A stretch of DNA of 36,170 nt, taken from contig JAJZJU010000013.1 in NCBI GenBank assembly GCA_021809895.1, positions 1-36,170 on the forward strand, written 5' to 3'. This document shows, piece after piece, positions 31,033 through 36,170 of this stretch (positions are counted from its first letter, which is position 1; every line of letters starts with the position of its first letter). This DNA comes from a bacterium (lineage in GTDB: Bacteria > Chloroflexota > Dormibacteria > Aeolococcales > Bog-877). Position numbers and translations under genes: made by a program. The notes below the pieces were generated by a model. It worked only from the letters and a program-made list of their open reading frames with translations, was not told the DNA's origin and made no database searches.

Positions 31033-31440
31033 ATGATGACAACCGAGCGAGACAACCGCTACCGCGTCACCCGCCGCGACATCCTGCGTCGCCAGCACGA
31101 GGGCCTGGCCAGGACCAGGACGCTGCGCAAGTACCGGTCCCACCTGGAGCACCTCGACAGGGTGCTGGCGGACCTGGAGGACGCCCGAATCCGTGAGCGC
31201 CGCGTGGTCCCGCCGGCAATCACAGAGGAGTTGCGCCAGGCCGAGGTGTCGCGGGTCGACCCGGACCTCGCCTCGGTGGTCGCCTCCAGTCGTCCCAGCA
31301 TCGATCGGGTTCAGGACGCGGTCTTCGACGCTCAGGGCAGGATCATGGTCGAGGTCAGCCGACTGCTGGGCCAGCCAGACTGGGTCACCATCGAGGCCGA
31401 GGAGGGCGAGGCCCTGGAGATGGAGACCTCCCGTCACTGA
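31033..31440 (+). CDS. Orphan charged helical protein
   Basis: The 135-residue protein is not one I recognise. It starts MMTTERDNRYRVTRRDILRR, is rich in Arg and Glu, and is predicted by eye to be mostly helical, with a coiled-coil-like stretch in the first half (YRSHLEHLDRVLADLEDARI). The second half has SRVDPDLASVVASSRPSIDR and an acidic tail. No signal peptide or membrane segment is seen. It has its own strong promoter and a long leader, unusual for an unremarkable small protein. Its last seven bases overlap the opposing orphan gene at 31434. Confidence 0.75.
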   Translation: MMTTERDNRYRVTRRDILRRQHEGLARTRTLRKYRSHLEHLDRVLADLEDARIRERRVVPPAITEELRQAEVSRVDPDLASVVASSRPSIDRVQDAVFDAQGRIMVEVSRLLGQPDWVTIEAEEGEALEMETSRH

Positions 31441-32114
31441 TCGGGAGCCGACACCTCCGCTCCAACTGAGCCACCGGCTCTCACGGCAACCTCCTGGCCC
31501 AGCGCGTAGGTCCTTGCCAGCTCGATGATCCGAGCCTGATCGCGACGCGCGCGGCGGCTCCTCGAGGTCTCCGTGTGACGTGGACGCACCGGCATGTGGG
31601 CCCGGTCCGCCAGCCGCTCCGCTTCGCGGGCTTGACGGGTCTGATTCAGCCGCTCCCATTCAAGGACTGCCGCCTCCACCAAAGCCACCTTGGCATCCGG
31701 GCTGACCTCAGTGTCACTCTCCGAGAGCTGGGTCTCCAGCCGCGACATGCGGGACGCCGGCAGCCGAGTGCGGGCGGCGGCCAGCACCTGGTCGATGTGA
31801 GCAGTGCGCTGACGCTCCTGCCTGGTGGCACTCTCGCGCTGCACCTCGTGGGCACGGGCCTCGCGGAGTTCGCGCTGCGCCTCGGTCAGGAGTGCCCGAT
31901 AGTGGTCGGCCAGGTCGGTGTGCTCGCCTTGGGCAGCCATGCCCGCCAGCTCTACGCCTCGCTGCAACAGCCGCTCCACCGCATCGTCGGCGCCAGCCTG
32001 CTGTAGCTGGGGCAGTATGAAGACGCCGAACTTGCGGTCTATCTCCACGTACACCTGACGAACTTCGGGTGGAAGTTCGGAGTGCTCGGGAACCGTGAGT
32101 GGACTACGGGACAT
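31434..32114 (-). CDS. Unknown helical protein downstream of rpe
   Basis: The frame gives 226 residues from ATG 32114, which has GGAGGT ten bases upstream; a TTG at 32132 would add six residues. I do not recognise the family. It begins SRSPLTVPEHSELPPEVRQV, then has FILPQLQQAGADDAVERLLQ and long charged helices rich in Arg, Glu and Ala (about residues 65-140), likely a coiled coil, and ends in a basic SRSRRARRDQARI segment. There are no membrane helices. It follows rpe by 27 bases on the same strand, so it is probably the last gene of the tkt-pgl-rpe unit, and it overlaps the other orphan gene by seven bases tail to tail. Confidence 0.7.
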   Translation of the reverse strand: MSRSPLTVPEHSELPPEVRQVYVEIDRKFGVFILPQLQQAGADDAVERLLQRGVELAGMAAQGEHTDLADHYRALLTEAQRELREARAHEVQRESATRQERQRTAHIDQVLAAARTRLPASRMSRLETQLSESDTEVSPDAKVALVEAAVLEWERLNQTRQAREAERLADRAHMPVRPRHTETSRSRRARRDQARIIELARTYALGQEVAVRAGGSVGAEVSAPDQ

Positions 32115-32141
32115 GCGAAATTGGACCTCCAAGGGCTCGGT

Positions 32142-32840
32142 TCAAGAAATCGATGGTGGCCGGTCCACCGGGGTGGCGCTGCGACCCATCTTGGCGAAGA
32201 GACAGCCAACTCCGGCCGCCACCCCCCCCGGGGCCCGAAAGACAGAGGTCCCCGCAACAAGCACGGTGGCCCCCGCGTTGACGCACGCGGCAGCATTGCT
32301 CGCGTCGACTCCTCCGTCGACTTCGAGCTCGCAGGACAGGCCGCGGGTGTCGATCATGCTGCGCAACTCGACAAGCTTAGCGATCGCACCCCTCTGGAAC
32401 TCCTGGCCACCAAAGCCGGGGTCGACTGACATCACCAACGCGAGGTCGATCTCATCCAGGATTTGGGTGAGGAAGTCCGCCGGGGTCGCCGGGTTGATCC
32501 CGACCCCGGGACGCGCTCCCAGCCGCCGGATCGCGCTCACGGTGCGGTGGAGCTGGCGGCAGGCTTCGTAATGGACGGTGATCAGGCCCACCCCCGCCGC
32601 CACGAAGGCGGGGATGATCGAATCCGGCTCCTCGACCATCAGGTGCGCCTCCAGCAGGAGCCCACAGCTGCGGCCGCAGGCGGCTGCAACCTCAGGCCCC
32701 ATGGTGAGGTTGGGAACGAAGTGGTTGTCCATCACGTCGATGTGAATCCGGTCCGCGCCGGCCCGCTCGCAGGCGGCGACATCCTCGCCCAGCTTGGCGA
32801 AGTCGGCAGCCAGGATGGAAGGGGCGAGCTCAGCCGGCAT
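32142..32840 (-). CDS. rpe: Ribulose-phosphate 3-epimerase
   Basis: Rpe is a TIM-barrel enzyme interconverting ribulose 5-phosphate and xylulose 5-phosphate. Motifs: LAPSILAADFAKLGEDV at the start, RIHIDVMDNHFVPNLTMGP with the metal-binding His and catalytic Asp, LEAHLMVEEP, MSVDPGFGGQEF and EVDGGV. From the ATG at 32840 it has 232 residues, the usual size; the ORF track's extra 16 residues are antifamily sequence. The ATG lies within the last codons of pgl (11-base overlap), so the genes are coupled. Confidence 0.96.
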   Translation of the reverse strand: MPAELAPSILAADFAKLGEDVAACERAGADRIHIDVMDNHFVPNLTMGPEVAAACGRSCGLLLEAHLMVEEPDSIIPAFVAAGVGLITVHYEACRQLHRTVSAIRRLGARPGVGINPATPADFLTQILDEIDLALVMSVDPGFGGQEFQRGAIAKLVELRSMIDTRGLSCELEVDGGVDASNAAACVNAGATVLVAGTSVFRAPGGVAAGVGCLFAKMGRSATPVDRPPSIS

Positions 32841-33588
32841 GGGGTTTCGACAGCAGGCCGGCCGCCGCCCGGTCACACCAGACCTCACATGCGAGGGACC
32901 TGCGGGCGACCAGTTGGGCCGGCAGCCGCACCGGAACGTAGCCTCCCTCCAGCACCTCGGCCAGGGTAGCGGCCTTCTCCTGCCCCTCCAGCAGGAAGCG
33001 CACGAGGGCCGCCGAGCGAAGCAGGCTCGGCCCCAGGGTCAGTCGCCGCTGCCCGGAGGGGTGGGTGGTGGCGAGCGCCAACCGGTCTTCCGGATACTCC
33101 CGCCCGGGGAACAGGGAGGCCGTGTGCCCATCGGCTCCCATCCCCAGCCCGACCCAGTCAATCTGGAGCCGTCCCTCCACGGTTGGAACCACACCAAGGA
33201 GCCTGGCCTCGAAGCGGGCGACGACGGTCTCGGGCCCCATCCCCTCCTCCACCTCCCAGCCGACCAGCAGCGGGGTGGGGCCGGTAAGCCTGGAGACCAG
33301 CGCCGCTCGGATCATCCCCTCGTTAGAGTCAGGGTCGGTGACCGGGACCATCCTCTCGTCCCCCGGAATCAGCACGACCCGGGCCCAGTCGATGCCCGGC
33401 AGGTCCGCCATGATCTCCAGGGCGGCCCTGGGAGTCGTTCCTCCGGGAAGCGCCACCGCCGCCTCCCCGCGCGCGGTGACCGCGCGCTGGATCTCGGCCG
33501 CCATGGTGTGGGCGGCGAACTCGGCCAGCTCACGGGGCCCATCCAGCGCGCGCACCAGAGGGTCGTGGAGGTCGAGCTCGATCGTCAA
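32830..33588 (-). CDS. pgl: 6-phosphogluconolactonase (DevB type)
   Basis: Pgl hydrolyses 6-phosphogluconolactone in the oxidative pentose phosphate pathway. Motifs: AVALPGGTTPRAALE, VLIPGDERMVPVTDPDSNEGMI and the signature GLGMGADGHTASLFPG. About 252 residues from TTG 33588, where the sequence IELDLHDPLV begins as in relatives. The ORF track starts at TTG 33681, directly after the tkt stop, and ATG 33645 is also in frame; the extra residues cover two tandem hairpins and look non-coding. No start has a strong ribosome site, so this choice is tentative. It overlaps rpe. Confidence 0.93.
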   Translation of the reverse strand: MTIELDLHDPLVRALDGPRELAEFAAHTMAAEIQRAVTARGEAAVALPGGTTPRAALEIMADLPGIDWARVVLIPGDERMVPVTDPDSNEGMIRAALVSRLTGPTPLLVGWEVEEGMGPETVVARFEARLLGVVPTVEGRLQIDWVGLGMGADGHTASLFPGREYPEDRLALATTHPSGQRRLTLGPSLLRSAALVRFLLEGQEKAATLAEVLEGGYVPVRLPAQLVARRSLACEVWCDRAAAGLLSKPHAG

Positions 33589-33612
33589 ATCAGACCAGCC
33601 TTTGGGTAGGCC

Positions 33613-33643
33613 GTCGGACCGAGTCCGACCGGCGCCTGGCGCC
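33613..33643 (-). other. Two tandem hairpins between tkt and pgl
   Basis: GTCGGAC-CGA-GTCCGAC is a seven-pair stem (33613-33629), and GGCGC-CTG-GCGCC a five-pair stem (33631-33643). They sit between the tkt stop and the favoured pgl start. They may set relative expression through partial termination or mRNA protection. Confidence 0.5.
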
Positions 33644-33681
33644 ATCGATCCGGGGACGCTGCCTGCAAGCGCACTGAGCAA

Positions 33682-35721
33682 TCATCCGCCCAGCGACTCC
33701 CTGGCCCGGGCCACAATCGCATCGACAGTCAAACCCAGGTGCCGGTAGACGTCCTCGTATGGAGCCGAAGCGCCGAACCGATCCACCCCGACCACGGCGC
33801 CTTGCGCTCCGACCAGCGCCCTCCAGGGCTCGGTCACTCCCGCCTCCACGGCCACCCGGGCGGTGATCGACGGAGGCAGGACCTGATCCCGGTAGGCCTG
33901 CTGTTGCTGGTGGAAAAGCTCCAGCGACGGCATGCTCACCAGCCTGGTGGGGTGGCCCTGCCCCTGTAGGGCATCCCGGGCCTCCGCGCAGAGGCTGAGC
34001 TCGGATCCGGTGCCGATCAGGATCACCTCGGGCTTTCCTCCCTCCGCCTCTTGGAGCACGTAGCCCCCTCGGGGCACCCCTGACTCAGAGAGGGTGGCCG
34101 TGCCCTCCAGCACCGGCACGTTCTGGCGGCACAAAACCAGGGCGGTGGGAGCCTGCTTGCGCTCCAGGGCGACCGCCCAGGCCCAGCTGGTCTCGTTGGC
34201 GTCGCCGGGGCGCAGCACCACCAGGTTGGGCATCACGCGCAGCGACGCGAGCTGCTCGACCGGTTGGTGGGTGGGCCCGTCCTCACCCAGCCCGACACTG
34301 TCGTGGGTGTAGACCCAGACCACCGGCAGATGGGAAAGGGCCGAGAGACGGACGGAGGGACGCTGGTAGTCCGAAAAGTTGAAGAAGGTGGCGCTGTAGG
34401 GGCGCAAGCCGCCGTGGGCCGCCATCCCATTGCAGGCGGCACCCATGGCATGCTCTCGCACACCGAAGTGCAGATTGCGCCCCTCCCCGGTCTGGCCGTC
34501 AAAATCACCGCCCCCTTCCAGAGCGGTCTTGGTGGACTCCGAGAGGTCGGCGTCTCCACCCAAAATCCATGGGATCGTCTGGGCGATCGCGTTCAGGGCC
34601 CGGCCTCCCGCGACCCGAGTGGCGATGTCCTTATCCCCCACGTTCCAGCGCGGCAGATCTGCCTGCCATCCCGGGGGGAGCTCACCGGACTGAGACAGCC
34701 GCCACTCCACGGCGAGCTCGGGATTGGATTCAGCCCAGCTCGCGAACGCCTCACCCCAGGCGCCGCTGAGCTGCGCGCCATGAGCAACAGCCTGGCGGAA
34801 ATGTTCTGCAGCCTCCGCGGGGATGTAGAAGAAGCGCTCCGGGTCCCACCCATAAGCTCGCTTGGCGCCCGCCACCTCCTCGGGGCCCAGGGGCGAGCCG
34901 TGGGCCGCGTTGGTGTCCTGCTTGTGAGGCGCCCCGTAGCCGATGTGGGTTCGGACGGCGATGATCGAGGGCCTGGTCTTGTCCGCCACTGCGGCCGCAA
35001 TCGCGGCCTCGATGCCGGCCAGATCGAGGTTGCCGTCCTCGACGCGCTGCACCTGCCACCCATAGGCCCGGAAACGCTCGAGCACATCCTCGGAGAAGGA
35101 CAAGGAGGTGGGGCCGTCGAGCGATACGTGGTTGTCGTCGTAGAGGCACACCAGCTTGCCCAAGCCAAGGTGGCCGGCCAGAGACGCAGCTTCGGCCGAG
35201 ATCCCCTCCATCAGGTCACCGTCACCGCACAGTACGAAGGTCCGGTGGTTGACGATCTCCTGGCCGGGGCGGTTGTAGCGGTGAGCCAGAGCTCGCTCCG
35301 CGATCGCCATCCCCACCCCGTTGCCGAAGCCCTGGCCCAACGGCCCGGTGGTGACCTCGACCCCTGGGGTCAACCCGCGCTCGGGATGGCCGGGCGTGAT
35401 CGAGCCCCAGGTCCTGAAGCTCTGCAGGTCCTCCATCGAGACCTGATAGCCGGTAAGGTGGAGCAGGGAGTACAGCAGCATCGAGCCGTGCCCAGCAGAC
35501 AGGATGAAGCGATCCCGGTCCGGCCAGTTGGGGTCGTGAGGATCGTGGCGCAGGAACTTGGTCCAGAGCACGTAAGCCATGGGGGCCGCGCCCATCGGCA
35601 GACCGGGATGGCCCGAGTTGGCCTTCTGGACCCCGTCGATCGCTAGACAGCGGATGGTGTTGATGCAGAGGTTGTCCAGCTCGCTGCCTGCCTGGGGCAG
35701 CACCTCAACCGATTCGGTCAT
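33682..35721 (-). CDS. tkt: Transketolase
   Basis: Transketolase moves two-carbon units between sugar phosphates with thiamine diphosphate. It is 679 residues from ATG 35721, which has GGAGGAG six bases upstream; the ORF track's 14 extra residues are unlikely. Motifs: [36 protein letters not shown], the cofactor motif [18 protein letters not shown] with its partner DDNH, and the second-domain signature [20 protein letters not shown]. It is the first pentose-phosphate gene of the cluster, followed by pgl and rpe. A rhodanese gene lies 74 bases upstream on the same strand. Confidence 0.97.
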   Translation of the reverse strand: MTESVEVLPQAGSELDNLCINTIRCLAIDGVQKANSGHPGLPMGAAPMAYVLWTKFLRHDPHDPNWPDRDRFILSAGHGSMLLYSLLHLTGYQVSMEDLQSFRTWGSITPGHPERGLTPGVEVTTGPLGQGFGNGVGMAIAERALAHRYNRPGQEIVNHRTFVLCGDGDLMEGISAEAASLAGHLGLGKLVCLYDDNHVSLDGPTSLSFSEDVLERFRAYGWQVQRVEDGNLDLAGIEAAIAAAVADKTRPSIIAVRTHIGYGAPHKQDTNAAHGSPLGPEEVAGAKRAYGWDPERFFYIPAEAAEHFRQAVAHGAQLSGAWGEAFASWAESNPELAVEWRLSQSGELPPGWQADLPRWNVGDKDIATRVAGGRALNAIAQTIPWILGGDADLSESTKTALEGGGDFDGQTGEGRNLHFGVREHAMGAACNGMAAHGGLRPYSATFFNFSDYQRPSVRLSALSHLPVVWVYTHDSVGLGEDGPTHQPVEQLASLRVMPNLVVLRPGDANETSWAWAVALERKQAPTALVLCRQNVPVLEGTATLSESGVPRGGYVLQEAEGGKPEVILIGTGSELSLCAEARDALQGQGHPTRLVSMPSLELFHQQQQAYRDQVLPPSITARVAVEAGVTEPWRALVGAQGAVVGVDRFGASAPYEDVYRHLGLTVDAIVARARESLGG

Positions 35722-35795
35722 CCTGAACTCCTCCACTCCACCTCGACTGTCTCTGCCTCCCATGCTCTCACGACCAGGTGGGGCGCCGGCTGAGA

Positions 35796-36140
35796 TCAGT
35801 TCGCCGGGACCAACTCCGGGGCACCTGCCTCAACCGACCCCCTCTTGGAGATCCACTCGCTGAGCCCGCCCACCAGCGCGGCTGCCTCAAGCCCGTGCTC
35901 ACGCAGGAACTTGGCCGCCCGGAAGCTCCTCGACCCGGCGGAGCAGTAGACGACCAGGGGAGCTGAGCGAGGGAGCTCGCGCCAGCGCTGCGCCAGTGCC
36001 TCGATGGGAATCCACAGCGAGCCCGGGATTCGGAGCGCCTCCCGCTCATGCTGGTCCCTCACATCGAGCAAGGCCGCGCCGGCCGCCAACCATGCCAGAG
36101 CGGTCTCCCGCTCCACCTCGATGGGTAGGACCAAAGCCAT
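35796..36140 (-). CDS. Rhodanese-like domain protein
   Basis: This is a single-domain rhodanese of 114 residues. [26 protein letters not shown] is the domain core, and the active-site loop is [14 protein letters not shown], with Cys as the persulfide carrier in a six-residue loop. [15 protein letters not shown] closes the domain. Single-domain rhodaneses carry sulfane sulfur or take part in thiol stress responses; the partner is unknown. I chose ATG 36140 over the track's GTG 36164 because GATAAT lies exactly six bases before it. It precedes tkt. Confidence 0.9.
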   Translation of the reverse strand: MALVLPIEVERETALAWLAAGAALLDVRDQHEREALRIPGSLWIPIEALAQRWRELPRSAPLVVYCSAGSRSFRAAKFLREHGLEAAALVGGLSEWISKRGSVEAGAPELVPAN

Positions 36141-36146
36141 GCCGCG

Positions 36147-36152
36147 ATTATC
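36147..36152 (-). promoter_or_regulatory. Putative -10 box of the rhodanese gene (leaderless)
   Basis: GATAAT on the minus strand (five of six to TATAAT), six bases CGCGGC, then ATG 36140. The -35 zone would lie outside the window, so it cannot be checked. Confidence 0.45.
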
Positions 36153-36170
36153 AGGGAACCGCACGCCACC

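Noticed and set aside
34264-35646. 460-residue plus-strand ORF
   Set aside because: Antisense to tkt, which has full motif support.

Overview
This is a GC-rich chromosomal window (about two thirds G+C by eye). It is densely packed with bacterial housekeeping genes, most of them on the minus strand. I see no insertion sequence, prophage or CRISPR array. The gene set points to a free-living bacterium of the Chloroflexota / Dormibacterota / Actinobacteriota neighbourhood: an HrcA/CIRCE heat-shock operon, Mfd, LepA, an F420-type NADP reductase, a four-gene pyruvate dehydrogenase operon, and several apparently leaderless genes. I cannot fix the phylum from sequence alone; a Dormibacterota-like lineage is my best guess.

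Layout. 1-2075: an unidentified partial gene downstream of ftsH. 2192-2402: a near-consensus promoter driving two plus-strand tRNA(CAU) genes, an initiator followed by an elongator. 2409-4060: a beta-propeller lipoprotein and a DivIC/FtsB-like division protein. 4278-9864: an operon transcribed rpsU, ybeY, pth, mfd, mazG with overlapping stop/start codons; rpsU is missing from the ORF track because it appears to start at CTG. 10032-12782: an alpha/beta hydrolase diverging from rsmE and a GalT-like nucleotidylyltransferase. 12787-16258: hsp20, dnaJ, grpE and hrcA with a perfect CIRCE operator and no dnaK. 16353-20850: a VIT1-type metal transporter, hemW, lepA and a GNAT protein. 20802-25074: a magnesium-chelatase-like I and D pair flanked by an unknown gene and a DUF2795-like gene, with a folded RNA element between. 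25136-30657: npdG facing the lpd, E2, E1-beta, E1-alpha operon of the pyruvate dehydrogenase complex. 30843-32114: a strong promoter, a folded leader of about 155 nt and an orphan gene that meets a second orphan gene tail to tail. 32142-36140: rpe, pgl and tkt of the pentose phosphate pathway, preceded by a rhodanese gene.

How it works together. The window holds translation and repair functions (rpsU, rsmE, pth, ybeY, lepA, mfd, mazG), protein quality control (ftsH, hrcA-grpE-dnaJ, hsp20) and central carbon metabolism (PDH complex, pentose phosphate enzymes). The least explained parts are the chelatase-like cluster and the orphan gene with the long leader. A recurrent signal is a TANNNT -10 box ending six or seven bases before the start codon, which implies leaderless transcription for several units. 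Several other genes (rpsU, the GNAT gene, the division gene) lack any ordinary start codon at the expected place.
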